Shown here: positions 32,251-41,722 of the stretch, one piece after another
How positions within the stretch are numbered: position 1 is the stretch's first letter
How the letters are laid out: the number at the start of each line of letters is the position of its first letter
Assembly (NCBI RefSeq): GCF_028023555.1
Contig: NZ_JAQIOY010000007.1
Span: forward strand, 62,001-126,000
Length of the DNA: 64,000 nucleotides
Source: Thalassococcus_A lentus
GTDB taxonomy: Bacteria > Pseudomonadota > Alphaproteobacteria > Rhodobacterales > Rhodobacteraceae
Reading direction: 5' to 3'
Translations under genes and position numbers: made by a program
The notes under the pieces: generated by a model
Told to the model about the DNA's origin: nothing
The model's input: only the letters and a program-made list of their open reading frames with translations
Databases searched by the model: none

Positions 32251-32547
32251 CTAGGAAACCGCCCGGGCCGAAGGGTGATCTTTGCCCCAGATGCGAGCCA
32301 CGTCTTTGGTCACAAGCCAGCGTTGGATTCCGTCCAACTCTTCCAACGCTTTTTGGGGATTGCCGGTGCGGGCCAAAGCCCTGTCATAGGCGGCTCGAAC
32401 TGACTTTGCGCGCCACGGCAGCGCCGCGCTCGACACCCAATGGCGCAATTCACGCGGCAAGGCGTCGTAGTCCTGCATCGGGTTTCCGGCGCGGCGGGCG
32501 CGCTTCAATGTTGTCGTGCCACAATTGTTTGGCATGTCGCGGGTCAC
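32251..32547 (-). CDS. DUF6525-family protein
   Basis: This is a 98-residue small basic protein with YDALPRELRHWVSSAALPW, RAAYDRAL and a closing VTKDVARIWGKDHP, a pattern I associate with the Rhodobacteraceae family DUF6525. It has no signal peptide or membrane segment. A second Met at 32535 is an alternative start. The function is unknown. It stands alone. Confidence 0.65.
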   Translation of the reverse strand: MTRDMPNNCGTTTLKRARRAGNPMQDYDALPRELRHWVSSAALPWRAKSVRAAYDRALARTGNPQKALEELDGIQRWLVTKDVARIWGKDHPSARAVS

Positions 32548-32640
32548 TTCGGCTTCACAAGTATCGTTATGTTATAACATAACTTTCAAACACCGCAACA
32601 CGTGACAAATTGTTTCCACCGTTCTTTTGAAGGCCGCAAA

Positions 32641-32676
32641 AGAAAAGGCGGCATACAGGATATCCTGTATGCCGCC
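32641..32676 (-). terminator. Terminator after the dimethylglycine-dehydrogenase-like gene
   Basis: Positions 32647-32676 are a perfect 30-bp palindrome (GGCGGCATACAGGAT and its complement, no spacer), and TTTTCT follows on the minus strand. It is 27 bp after the stop codon of the gene ending at 32703. The lack of a spacer means the outer pairs form the hairpin and the central bases the loop. Confidence 0.8.
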
Positions 32677-32702
32677 CCAGCGCGCAGCCGATTAAAGCTG
32701 GC

Positions 32703-35210
32703 CTATCCGTCTTTGCGGATGGTTTCGTTTTTGGGATCGTAGGGGCTGTCACAGGTCACGACCGCATCCCACTTTTCACCCATGATCAGCACCTTCAGCT
32801 TGGTGCCTTCGACCGCAAGCTCCGGCTTGACGTAGCCCATACCGATGCTCTTGCCGAAAGCGACAGAATAGCCACCCGACGTCAGGCGCCCAACGCGCGT
32901 CCCGTCTTCGGTGTAGAGCGCCTCGCGACCCCAAGGATCCGCGTCCTCGGGCCCGTCAATCAACACTGTGCAGCACTTGGAGCGCACGCCCAGTGCTTCC
33001 ATCGGTGCCTTGCCGTTGAATTCCTTGGACAGATCCACAAACCGCGGCAGGTCAGCCTCGATCGGCGTTGCATCGCGGCCCAACTCGTTCCCAAAGGCCC
33101 GATAGGATTTTTCCTGCCGCAGCCAGTTCTGAGCCCGGGCACCAACCGGCTTCAGCCCGTGATTTTCGCCCGCCTTCATCAGCAGATCCCAAAGGTAGTT
33201 CTGCATCTCGATCGGATGATGCAGCTCCCAGCCCAGCTCACCTGTATAGGCTACGCGGATCGCCTTGACCGGGCACATACCCAGTTCAATGTTGCGCGCA
33301 GAAAGCCATGGGAACCGCTTGTTGGACAACGCAGTGTCCGGATCAGCATCGCCGATAACCTCACGCAGAACGTCGCGTGTTTTCGGTCCGGCGATGGCAA
33401 AGACGCCCCACTTGGTCGTCACATCCTCTTTATTGATGCGTCCAAAGTCAGCTTCTTTGTCCTCAATGGCTTTGTAGAGGAAGTCCTGATCGTATTCGGT
33501 CCAGGCTCCGGCAGAGACGAGATAGTAGTCATCTTCGGCTTCTCGCACGATGGTGTATTCGGTGCGGGTGGTGCCATGGGCTGTCAGCGCATAGGTCAGG
33601 TTGATGCGGCCGACCTTGGGCAGCTTGTTGCAGGTGAACCAATCGAGGAACGCTGTCGCGCCCGGCCCGCTGATACGGTGCTTGGTAAAGGCCGTTGCAT
33701 CGATCAGGCCAACCCCTTCACGGATCGCCCTGGCCTCTTCAACTGCGTATTGCCACCAACCGCCGCGGCGGAAGCTGCGCGCGTCGTGGTCAAAATTCTC
33801 GGGCGCATCCAGAGGGCCGTAGTAGTTCGGCCGTTCCCAGCCATTCACCCAGCCAAATTGAGCGCCCAACGCTTTTTGACGGTCATAGGCCGGTGCGGTG
33901 CGCAGCGGACGGCAGGCTTCACGCTCTTCATCCGGATGGTGAAGGATATAGACATGCTCGTAGCATTCTTCGTTCTTGCGTGCGGCGAACTCTGTGGTCA
34001 TCCAGCTTTGCGAATAGCGTTTGGGGTCAAGGCTGGCCATGTCGATCTCGGCCTCACCGTCGACCATCATCTGGGCCAGATAGTAACCGGTTCCGCCCGC
34101 AGCGGTGATCCCAAACGAGAAGCCTTCGGCCAGCCACATGTTGCGCAAACCGGGTGCCGGGCCAACCAGCGGGTTGCCATCAGGTGTGTAACAGATCGGT
34201 CCGTTGAAATCGTTCTTGAGCCCACTTTCCTCGCAGGACGGCACGCGGTGGATCATCGCCATGTACTGGTCTTCAATCCGTTCGAGATCCAACTCGAACA
34301 GATCTGCACGGAAGCTGTCCGGCACACCATGTTCAAAGCGCGCAGGCGCACCATGCTCGTAGACCCCCAAAATCCAGCCACCGCGTTCTTCGCGCACATA
34401 GGATTGGGCGTCCGCGTCCCGGATCACCGGATGTTCTGGATTGCCTTCCTTGCGCCAGTCCACCAGCGTTGGATCCTGATCCATCACGATGAACTGATGC
34501 TCGACCGGGATCGCGGGCATCTTAATGCCCAGCATCTTGGCCGTGCGCTGCGCATGGTTGCCCGAGGCCGTGACAACATGTTCAGCGGTGATGACAATCT
34601 GTTCGTCAGACGGGATCAGGTTGCCGCCCTTTTCGACCATCTTGGTGCAGGTCACTTCCCATGCGTCGCCATTCCAATGGAAGGCATCGGCCTGCCACTT
34701 GCGTTCGATGGCAACACCGCGCTGCCGCGCACCTTTGGCCATCGCCATCGTCACGTCGGCCGGGTTAATATAACCATCCGTGTGGTGATAGAGCGCGCCC
34801 TTGAGATCCTCTGTCCGGATCAAGGGCCAACGCTCCTTGATCTCATCCGGTGTCAGGAAAACGTAAGGAACCCCAACTGTTTCCGCTGTTGAGGCATAGA
34901 GGCGATATTCATCCATACGTTCATCGGTCTGTGCCATGCGCAGATTGCCGACAACCGCGAAGCCCGCGTTCAGACCGGTTTCTTCCTCAAGCGTTTTGTA
35001 GAACTTGATCGAATAGTCATGGATGTGCGTGGTCGCATAGCTCATGTTGAAGTAGGGCAGCAGACCGGCAGCATGCCACGTGGAACCCGAGGTCAGCTCA
35101 TCCCGTTCGAGCAGCATAACGTCATCCCAGCCAGCCTTGGCCAGATGATACGCGATAGAAGTTCCGACGGCGCCGCCGCCAACGATCAATGCTTTGACTT
35201 GGGTTTTCAT
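32703..35210 (-). CDS. FAD-dependent dimethylglycine/sarcosine dehydrogenase-like enzyme with GcvT domains
   Basis: The 835-residue protein is a two-part enzyme. The N-terminal DAO-type FAD domain (about 1-385) has VGGGAVGTSIAYHLAKAGW and SGSTWHAAGL, whose His is the residue that binds FAD covalently in dimethylglycine dehydrogenase. The C-terminal FAO/GcvT aminomethyltransferase domains (about 390-835) include ATAFTKHRISGPGATAFLD and AYTGELGWELHHP. It oxidatively removes an N-methyl group and passes one carbon to tetrahydrofolate. Dimethylglycine, sarcosine or a related N-methyl amine are possible substrates. I chose ATG 35210. The open frame upstream is unrelated. Confidence 0.88.
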   Translation of the reverse strand: MKTQVKALIVGGGAVGTSIAYHLAKAGWDDVMLLERDELTSGSTWHAAGLLPYFNMSYATTHIHDYSIKFYKTLEEETGLNAGFAVVGNLRMAQTDERMDEYRLYASTAETVGVPYVFLTPDEIKERWPLIRTEDLKGALYHHTDGYINPADVTMAMAKGARQRGVAIERKWQADAFHWNGDAWEVTCTKMVEKGGNLIPSDEQIVITAEHVVTASGNHAQRTAKMLGIKMPAIPVEHQFIVMDQDPTLVDWRKEGNPEHPVIRDADAQSYVREERGGWILGVYEHGAPARFEHGVPDSFRADLFELDLERIEDQYMAMIHRVPSCEESGLKNDFNGPICYTPDGNPLVGPAPGLRNMWLAEGFSFGITAAGGTGYYLAQMMVDGEAEIDMASLDPKRYSQSWMTTEFAARKNEECYEHVYILHHPDEEREACRPLRTAPAYDRQKALGAQFGWVNGWERPNYYGPLDAPENFDHDARSFRRGGWWQYAVEEARAIREGVGLIDATAFTKHRISGPGATAFLDWFTCNKLPKVGRINLTYALTAHGTTRTEYTIVREAEDDYYLVSAGAWTEYDQDFLYKAIEDKEADFGRINKEDVTTKWGVFAIAGPKTRDVLREVIGDADPDTALSNKRFPWLSARNIELGMCPVKAIRVAYTGELGWELHHPIEMQNYLWDLLMKAGENHGLKPVGARAQNWLRQEKSYRAFGNELGRDATPIEADLPRFVDLSKEFNGKAPMEALGVRSKCCTVLIDGPEDADPWGREALYTEDGTRVGRLTSGGYSVAFGKSIGMGYVKPELAVEGTKLKVLIMGEKWDAVVTCDSPYDPKNETIRKDG

Positions 35211-35419
35211 AAACCATGCTCCTGAACTTTGTCCGTTCAATAGCGCGCAAGACCCCTGCGCGCTTATCCTGCCCGACCCATGTTGGAGGGAATGCGACAT
35301 GCGCCCAAAACAGCAATAAAGTTTGCATGTGACCTGCTCTACCACAAGGCGTAAGCTGGGATTCCATGCGCTACAAATACCGTGTCGCATTCAGTCCGGC
35401 CAAAATTGAAAGCAAATCA

Positions 35420-36208
35420 ATGTTGAAAACGATCTACGCAGCGGCAGCGGCGCTTGCTTTGCTCGGGCCCGCCATTTCCGCCTCGGCGAACCCGCAGCAG
35501 ATCGCCAAGGCCATTGGGCACTACGAAAGCGGGTTTGGCCAACCCGGAAAACCTGCAAAACTCGATCTGACGACAATCCCCTACAAACCAGCGGTTACCA
35601 GGATATCCGGCTGTCACGGCCTCCGGGCCGGGGTGGACAAACGCTGGCCCTCTTCCGCGTCCAAGACGAAAAGCAGCGTTCAGTTCAAAAGCAAACTGAA
35701 CTCCGATGTCATCGACGCGTTGCAGCCGATTGCTCCGATTGTGGACAACCCCGTGCCGATGATCTTTGTCACCATCAGTTGCGATCGAAACAAGGCCAAG
35801 TTCACCAATTTATCCAGCTTCACGGACAGGATTGCCGACAGCTTTCGCAAGGGCAAAAAGTGGCACGGCGGCCTGCACCGCGGATCGATCACCACCAAGG
35901 CCGGGCGGTGGGAAACCGTTCAGGGCGCACGCAAGCACAAAGGTGTCTGGCTGGATTCATTGAGCGCCTACACATTCTACAAAGACCATCTGGTCAGTGT
36001 CACGATACGGGCCGAACGGTGGCCCGGACAGGCCAAGGGCAAGGATATCGCGGCAGGACGGGTGGTGCAGGTGCAGGGTCTGAACGGCGCCCCGTTGACG
36101 ATCAAGACAGTGGGCCCGGCCCGAACAACAGGCAAGGCGATTTTCGGACTGCGTACAGCAGAACAGAACCGGGCCTTTATCGGAAAATTCCTCGGAACAA
36201 TCCGCTAG
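35420..36208 (+). CDS. Secreted protein of unknown function
   Basis: This is a 262-residue protein with a signal peptide (about 1-24, MLKTIYAAAAALALLGPAISASA, cleavage after ASA). The mature part has scattered Cys residues (ISGCHGLRAG, TISCDRNKA) that could form a disulfide, and a basic, Lys/Arg-rich centre (FRKGKKWHGGLHRG). I recognise no family. I chose ATG 35420 because the signal peptide begins there. An upstream in-frame ATG at 35366 would place 18 polar residues before it. It is divergent from the dimethylglycine-dehydrogenase-like gene across a 209-bp gap. Confidence 0.7.
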   Translation: MLKTIYAAAAALALLGPAISASANPQQIAKAIGHYESGFGQPGKPAKLDLTTIPYKPAVTRISGCHGLRAGVDKRWPSSASKTKSSVQFKSKLNSDVIDALQPIAPIVDNPVPMIFVTISCDRNKAKFTNLSSFTDRIADSFRKGKKWHGGLHRGSITTKAGRWETVQGARKHKGVWLDSLSAYTFYKDHLVSVTIRAERWPGQAKGKDIAAGRVVQVQGLNGAPLTIKTVGPARTTGKAIFGLRTAEQNRAFIGKFLGTIR

Positions 36209-36240
36209 GCGCAACCCGTCCGGGTCACGCCCAAGATTGA

Positions 36241-37008
36241 TCAGTCGATTTCGTGCACTTGCGCGGCATCAGCATTGGCCCCCGCCCGCATCCATGCATG
36301 TTCAGAGGCAATAAAGAACATCGTCACGCCATAGGCCGCAGCCCAGTCCTTGGCCACTGCGCCGTTGGGTACAAAGCTCATGTAGGCCACATTGGCTTTC
36401 TTCGCTGCGTCCCCAACACGCTTCAATGCGTTTTTCAGATCATCGCTGCCCTGATGGTCGTGCCCATAACTGACAGACAGATCCGCGGGCCCCAAAAACA
36501 ACCCGTCTATCCCGTCTGTCGCGGCGATCCCGTCAACCGCATCGACGCCGGCGGGCTCTTCGATTTGGGCAATCACGATGGTTTCGTCACGGCTTTGTGC
36601 AAGCACTTCGTCCATGGGGCGTGTCGCATAGCCAGCCCAGCGGCTGGACCCGGCAAAACCGCGACCGCCCAGCCCAAAACGGCCAGCCTTGGCGGCCGCC
36701 TCGGCTTTTTCCACGGTATCCACATGCGGGATCACCAAACCAACAGCACCGCTGTCCAGTGCCTGCAGGATTTCCCGCGGGCTGGAATCGCCCACGCGGA
36801 CAAGAACGGGAAAATCAAGGGCCCGTGCGACGGCCAGACATCCGTCCATGCCGGCCCGGTCGAAAGGCGCATGTTCCAGATCAAGACAGATGAAATCCAG
36901 ATCTGACTGCGCCAGAACCTCGATCAAAGGGATGGCCGGGGTCTTCAGAAAGGTCCCCGCCAGCGGCACGCCGCTCAGCATTTTGTCGCGGAAAGTTCTT
37001 GTGCGCAT
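36241..37008 (-). CDS. HpcH/HpaI-family aldolase
   Basis: The 255-residue protein is a metal-dependent class II pyruvate aldolase of the HpcH/HpaI family. It has MLSGVPLAGTFLKTP at the start and DFICLDLEHAPFD with the metal/base residues. Then come ALDSGAVGLVIPHVDTVEKAEAAAKAGRF, IAQIEEPAGVDAVDGIAA, whose Glu ligates the metal, and GLFLGPADLSVSYG, with the second ligand Asp. It cleaves or forms 2-oxo-4-hydroxy acids to pyruvate plus an aldehyde. The start at 37008 follows AAGGAGGATGCC, an excellent ribosome site. No catabolic partner is adjacent. Confidence 0.88.
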   Translation of the reverse strand: MRTRTFRDKMLSGVPLAGTFLKTPAIPLIEVLAQSDLDFICLDLEHAPFDRAGMDGCLAVARALDFPVLVRVGDSSPREILQALDSGAVGLVIPHVDTVEKAEAAAKAGRFGLGGRGFAGSSRWAGYATRPMDEVLAQSRDETIVIAQIEEPAGVDAVDGIAATDGIDGLFLGPADLSVSYGHDHQGSDDLKNALKRVGDAAKKANVAYMSFVPNGAVAKDWAAAYGVTMFFIASEHAWMRAGANADAAQVHEID

Positions 37009-37081
37009 GGCATCCTCCTTGAGTTCGCGCCAAATTGACCGCCCTTCCCGGAACACGCAAGCCCTCTATATTGTCGTACAA

Positions 37082-38107
37082 ATGACTGAACCGGTTTTAT
37101 CCTTTACCGATCGCGGCATTTATTGCGCGGCCGGCGATTTTTACATTGATCCGTGGCGGCCCGTGGACCGCGCGTTGATCACGCATGGTCACGCGGACCA
37201 TGCCCGCCCGGGACATGCCCGCTATCTCGCAACCAGCGCCGCTTTGCCTGTGATGAAGCACCGTTTGGGTGACATTCGGTCAGAAGCTGTTGAATTTGGA
37301 GAAACCCGCCAGATTGGCGACGCGTCGGTTTCGTTCCACCCGGCGGGCCATCTGCCGGGATCGGCGCAAATTCGCGTCGAGGTGGGCGGCGAAGTCTGGG
37401 TTGCGTCCGGGGACTACAAAACTGAACCGGACGGATTTTGCGAACCTTTCGAGCCGGTTCCCTGTCATGCCTTCATAACGGAGTGCACCTTCGGACTGCC
37501 TGTATTCAACTGGGCTGCGCAGCAAACCGTGGCAAATGAAATCAACGCATGGTGGGCACAGAATGCCGCCGGCGGGCGTGCAAGCATTCTTGGCGCCTAT
37601 TCACTGGGCAAGGCCCAGCGCCTGCTGCACATGATAGACCCCGGCATCGGGCCGATCCTCACCCATGGCGCGGTTGAGGCAACCAATTTGGTGTTGCGCG
37701 CCCAGGGCTATAATTTGCCTGAAACCGTTCAGGTGACTGCAGAGCTCGATCCAAAGGATTACCCCGGCGCCTTGATTGTCGCGCCGCCTTCAGCGCTTGG
37801 GTCAAAATGGGCAAGCCGGTTTGGCCCGTCGTCTTCTGCCTTTGCCTCTGGGTGGATGCGGCTTCGGGGTGTGCGACGCAGGCGAGCGATGGACCGAGGG
37901 TTTGTCGTTTCCGATCACGCCGACTGGCGCGGCTTGCTGACGGCAATCAAGGAAACCGGGGCAGACCGCATATTCACGACACACGGCTATACCGAAATCT
38001 TTGCGCGCTATCTGTCCGAAAAGGGATATGACGCGACCGTCGTGCCGACCGAGTTCGGCAGCATGGAAGAGGAAACCGGCGAAGAGCCGGGGGCGCAAAA
38101 CGGATGA
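37082..38107 (+). CDS. Ligase-associated DNA exonuclease (metallo-beta-lactamase fold)
   Basis: The 341-residue protein has the metallo-beta-lactamase/beta-CASP-like fold of ligase-associated exonucleases. It includes LITHGHADHARPGH (the HxHxDH metal motif), HPAGHLPGS, SGDYKTEPD, ECTFGLP, YSLGKAQRLLHMI and a closing SDHADWRGLL. It overlaps the ATP-dependent ligase gene by four bases, as is standard for this pair. The enzymes are thought to act together in DNA repair. I chose ATG 37082. The longer open frame overlaps the divergent aldolase gene. Confidence 0.9.
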   Translation: MTEPVLSFTDRGIYCAAGDFYIDPWRPVDRALITHGHADHARPGHARYLATSAALPVMKHRLGDIRSEAVEFGETRQIGDASVSFHPAGHLPGSAQIRVEVGGEVWVASGDYKTEPDGFCEPFEPVPCHAFITECTFGLPVFNWAAQQTVANEINAWWAQNAAGGRASILGAYSLGKAQRLLHMIDPGIGPILTHGAVEATNLVLRAQGYNLPETVQVTAELDPKDYPGALIVAPPSALGSKWASRFGPSSSAFASGWMRLRGVRRRRAMDRGFVVSDHADWRGLLTAIKETGADRIFTTHGYTEIFARYLSEKGYDATVVPTEFGSMEEETGEEPGAQNG

Positions 38108-39696
38108 AAGAGTTTGCCGCGCTTTTCACCGCCATCGACCAGACGACCAAAACGACGCTGAAAACCAAGGCGCTGGCAGCATTCTTTGAAACCGCCAGCG
38201 ATCCGGACAAATTATGGTGCATCGCGCTTTTTTCCGGGCGCCGCCCGAAACGTGCGGTGACCACGACACAACTGCGCGCCTGGGCCGCGGAACAAGCTGG
38301 AGTGCCGCTGTGGTTGCTGGAAGACAGCTATCCGATTGTCGGCGATTTGGCGGAGACCATCGCCCTCATCCTGCCGCCCGCCAGCCGCCAATCCGATCTT
38401 TCGCTGACCCACTGGATCGAGGTTCTGCGCGGACTGCATGACGTGGATGAAGAGACCCGCAAAGAGCGGATTTTCGATGCTTGGGATCAACTTGATCCAA
38501 CCGAGCGGTTTTTGTTCAACAAGCTGATCACAGGCGGGTTTCGCATCGGGGTCAGCCAGAAACTGATGACCCGCGCCTTGGCACAGGCCACGCAACAGGA
38601 CGAAGCGGTTCTGGCGCATAAGCTGATGGGCGGCTGGACGCCTGAGACCACGACCTACCACGATCTGATCGAAGCAGACGACGCCAGCGCCGACGAAAGC
38701 CGGCCCTACCCGTTTTATCTTGCCTACCAGCTTGAGGGGGATGTCGCGGAACTGGGTTCACACAAGGATTGGCAGGCCGAATGGAAATGGGACGGCATTC
38801 GAGGACAATTGATCCTGCGAGGCGGGTCCCATCACCTGTGGTCGCGTGGCGAAGAGCTGATAACGGACCGGTTTCCCGAATTTGCGCGTGCAGTCGATTT
38901 TTTGCCAGACGGCACCGTTCTGGATGGTGAGATCGTCACTTGGGACGGTCAGCAACCCATGGGTTTTTCGACGCTTCAGCCCCGTATCGGGCGCAAGATC
39001 GTACCCAAGAAACTGCTGCGCGATGCTCCGGTGATCATGCTGGCCTACGACCTGCTGGAACACAGGGGGCAGGACATGCGCCCGGTTCCTTTGGGCGATC
39101 GGCGCAAGGTGTTGGAAACACTGTTGACCACCCTGCCCGACGACGCCCCGGTGCGCCCCTCTCCCGCAATCCGTTTCGACGATTGGAAGATGCTGGCTGA
39201 TGTGCGCAGCCAAGCACGCGAAGAAAAGGCCGAAGGGATCATGCTCAAACGGCTGGATGCCCCGTACAAATCCGGCCGCAAGAAAGGCGACTGGTGGAAA
39301 TGGAAGCTCGATCCGCTGACAATCGATGCGGTGATGATCTACGCGCAGCAAGGACACGGGCGCCGCGCCACTTTGTTTACGGACTACACCTTTGCCGTCT
39401 GGAACGGGAATGATCTTGTCCCCTTTACCAAGGCCTATTCCGGTCTGACCGACGCCGAGTTCGGCCAGATCACGGCTTGGGTCCGCAAGAACACGCTGCA
39501 ACGCTTTGGACCCGTCAGGCAAGTGCGCCCCGAGCATGTCTTCGAAATCGCCTTTGAAGGCATTCAAGCTTCGCCGCGTCACAAGTCGGGGATCGCACTG
39601 CGGTTTCCGCGTATGGCACGATGGCGCCACGACAAATCCGCACAAGAAGCCAACACACTGGATGATCTCAAAGCGATGCTGGACCAGTACGGCTAG
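38104..39696 (+). CDS. ATP-dependent DNA ligase (ligase-associated repair cluster)
   Basis: The 530-residue ligase seals nicks using ATP. An N-terminal DNA-binding helical region (about 1-200) has DPTERFLFNKLITGGFRIGVSQKLM. The adenylation domain carries the nucleophile K228 in EWKWDGIRGQL, then LWSRGEELIT, VLDGEIVTWD and the motif GIMLKRLDAPYKSGRK. The C-terminal OB domain (about 415-525) has RHKSGIALRFPRMARWR. In related genomes this pair is usually next to a DEXH-box helicase, which is absent here. The next gene encodes a peptidase. Confidence 0.93.
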   Translation: MKEFAALFTAIDQTTKTTLKTKALAAFFETASDPDKLWCIALFSGRRPKRAVTTTQLRAWAAEQAGVPLWLLEDSYPIVGDLAETIALILPPASRQSDLSLTHWIEVLRGLHDVDEETRKERIFDAWDQLDPTERFLFNKLITGGFRIGVSQKLMTRALAQATQQDEAVLAHKLMGGWTPETTTYHDLIEADDASADESRPYPFYLAYQLEGDVAELGSHKDWQAEWKWDGIRGQLILRGGSHHLWSRGEELITDRFPEFARAVDFLPDGTVLDGEIVTWDGQQPMGFSTLQPRIGRKIVPKKLLRDAPVIMLAYDLLEHRGQDMRPVPLGDRRKVLETLLTTLPDDAPVRPSPAIRFDDWKMLADVRSQAREEKAEGIMLKRLDAPYKSGRKKGDWWKWKLDPLTIDAVMIYAQQGHGRRATLFTDYTFAVWNGNDLVPFTKAYSGLTDAEFGQITAWVRKNTLQRFGPVRQVRPEHVFEIAFEGIQASPRHKSGIALRFPRMARWRHDKSAQEANTLDDLKAMLDQYG

Positions 39697-39826
39697 GGCG
39701 CGCTGTCTTGGCGCGACTGGAGAACGGAATGCCTATTCCTTTCAACGGCACCATTTCCGGCGTTTTGCCCTTGAGCCATGCAGGCCCGCGGCTTACCTGT
39801 TGGGCAACGAAACAGGAGCTGCACCA

Positions 39827-41650
39827 ATGATCCGCAACACATGCAAACCGCTGTTTGACGCCAACGCCTCCGCCGGTGGGCGCGATCTTGGCAAACTTCC
39901 CGAGTGGGACCTGACGGACCTCTATCCATCGCAGGATTCAAAGGAACTGGCTGACGATATGGCTTGGCTGGAACAGGCCTGTGCCAACTTTGCGGCTGAC
40001 TACGAAGGCAAGCTGACCGATCTGGATGCTACAGGTTGGCTGAACGCGGTTGAACGGCACGAAAAGATTGAGGCCATCGCCGGACGCATCATGTCCTTTG
40101 CCGGTCTGCGTTACTACCAACTGACCACCGACAGCGACCGCACCAAGTTCATGTCTGATTGTCAGGAAAAGGTCACCGTTTACACCACACCGCTGGTCTT
40201 TTTCACGCTTGAGCTGAACCGTCTCGATGACACCGTTCTGGATGACCATTTTGCAGCAAATGATGCTCTGGCCAGATACAAGCCCGCCTTTGACCGCATC
40301 CGCGCGATGAAGCCTTACCAGCTATCGGATGAGATGGAGAAATTCCTGCACGATCTTGGAGTGGTCGGGGATGCATGGGAACGTCTGTTTGACGAAACGA
40401 TTGCCGGTCTGGAATTCGAAGTGAACGGCGAGCCGCTGAACATCGAGGGCACACTGAACCTGCTGACCGAACAGGATCGCCCAACACGTCAGGCCGCGAC
40501 CGAAGAATTGGCCCGTGTCTTTGCCGACAACATCCGCACCTTTGCCCGTGTTCACAACACACAGGCCAAGGAAAAGGAAATCATGGACAGATGGCGTGGC
40601 ATGCCAACCCCGCAAACCGGGCGCCACCTGTCAAACGACGTGGAGCCCGAGGTCGTCGAAGCGCTGCGCAATGCGGTTGTCGCCGCCTATCCGCGTTTGT
40701 CCCATCGCTACTATGCCCTCAAGGCCAAGTGGCTGGGGCTGGAAACAATGCAGGTCTGGGACCGCAACGCGCCATTGCCGATGGAAACCACCCGCACCGT
40801 GAACTGGGACGAAGCGCGCGACACCGTGATGTCAGCCTACGCCGGGTTCGATCCGCGCATGGCGGAAATCGCCGAGCCGTTCTTTAGCAAAGGCTGGATT
40901 GATGCGGCTGTGAAGCCGGGCAAGGCACCGGGCGCGTTCGCCCATCCGACCGTAACGGATGTTCACCCGTACATCATGCTGAACTATCTCGGCAAACCGC
41001 GCGACGTGATGACCCTCGCGCATGAGCTGGGCCATGGCGTGCATCAGGTACTTGCTGCCGGTCAGGGTGAAATGCTGGCGTCCACGCCACTGACGCTGGC
41101 CGAAACCGCGTCGGTCTTTGGCGAAATGCTGACCTTCCAGAAAATGCTCGACGGGGCAAAAGATCAGGCGGAACGCAAGGTCATGCTGGCGGGCAAGGTC
41201 GAAGACATGATCAACACCGTTGTACGCCAGATCGCCTTTTACGACTTTGAATGCAAACTGCACGAGGCACGGCGTGGCGGCGAACTGACTCCGGATGACA
41301 TCAACGCGCTTTGGATGAGTGTGCAGGCCGAAAGTCTCGGCCCGGTATTTGAATTCATGCCGGGCTATGAGACGTTCTGGGCCTACATCCCGCACTTCGT
41401 CCATTCGCCTTTCTATGTCTATGCCTACGCATTTGGTGATGGCCTCGTGAACGCGCTGTATGCCGCCTACCAAGAGCAGCCAGAAGGGTTCCAGGACAAA
41501 TACTTCGACATGCTAAAGGCGGGCGGGTCCAAGCATCACAAGGCACTGCTGGCACCCTTTGGCCTCGATGCATCGGATCCAAAGTTCTGGGACAAGGGGC
41601 TGTCGATGATCGAAGGCTTTATTGACGAGCTGGAGGCTATGGAAGGCTGA
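39827..41650 (+). CDS. M3-family oligoendopeptidase (PepF-type)
   Basis: The 607-residue zinc metallopeptidase has the M3B layout: a mostly helical body, the zinc motif H399-ELG-H403 in TLAHELGHGVHQV, and the distal Glu ligand in LAETASVFGEMLT. A GHGVHQ-type substrate region is present, and FSKGWIDAAVKPGKAPGAF precedes the site. It degrades short peptides in the cytoplasm. I chose ATG 39827, after CAGGAGCTG, because it opens the recognisable N-terminus. The longer frame overlaps the ligase gene. It is separated from the ligase by 130 bp and is probably expressed on its own. Confidence 0.92.
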   Translation: MIRNTCKPLFDANASAGGRDLGKLPEWDLTDLYPSQDSKELADDMAWLEQACANFAADYEGKLTDLDATGWLNAVERHEKIEAIAGRIMSFAGLRYYQLTTDSDRTKFMSDCQEKVTVYTTPLVFFTLELNRLDDTVLDDHFAANDALARYKPAFDRIRAMKPYQLSDEMEKFLHDLGVVGDAWERLFDETIAGLEFEVNGEPLNIEGTLNLLTEQDRPTRQAATEELARVFADNIRTFARVHNTQAKEKEIMDRWRGMPTPQTGRHLSNDVEPEVVEALRNAVVAAYPRLSHRYYALKAKWLGLETMQVWDRNAPLPMETTRTVNWDEARDTVMSAYAGFDPRMAEIAEPFFSKGWIDAAVKPGKAPGAFAHPTVTDVHPYIMLNYLGKPRDVMTLAHELGHGVHQVLAAGQGEMLASTPLTLAETASVFGEMLTFQKMLDGAKDQAERKVMLAGKVEDMINTVVRQIAFYDFECKLHEARRGGELTPDDINALWMSVQAESLGPVFEFMPGYETFWAYIPHFVHSPFYVYAYAFGDGLVNALYAAYQEQPEGFQDKYFDMLKAGGSKHHKALLAPFGLDASDPKFWDKGLSMIEGFIDELEAMEG

Positions 41651-41722
41651 TCCGGCTTAACCGCGACTTCTGATATCCGTGCAGGCGTGATAGCCAGAAG
41701 CCCATCTGGCAGAGGGCTATTC

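Noticed and set aside
33159..34892. 577-codon plus-strand frame opposite the dimethylglycine-dehydrogenase-like gene
   Set aside because: It is a mirror of a GC-rich conserved gene, with no recognisable domain. The same applies to long frames at 11115-12173, 13576-14496, 17271-18398 and 24164-25432.
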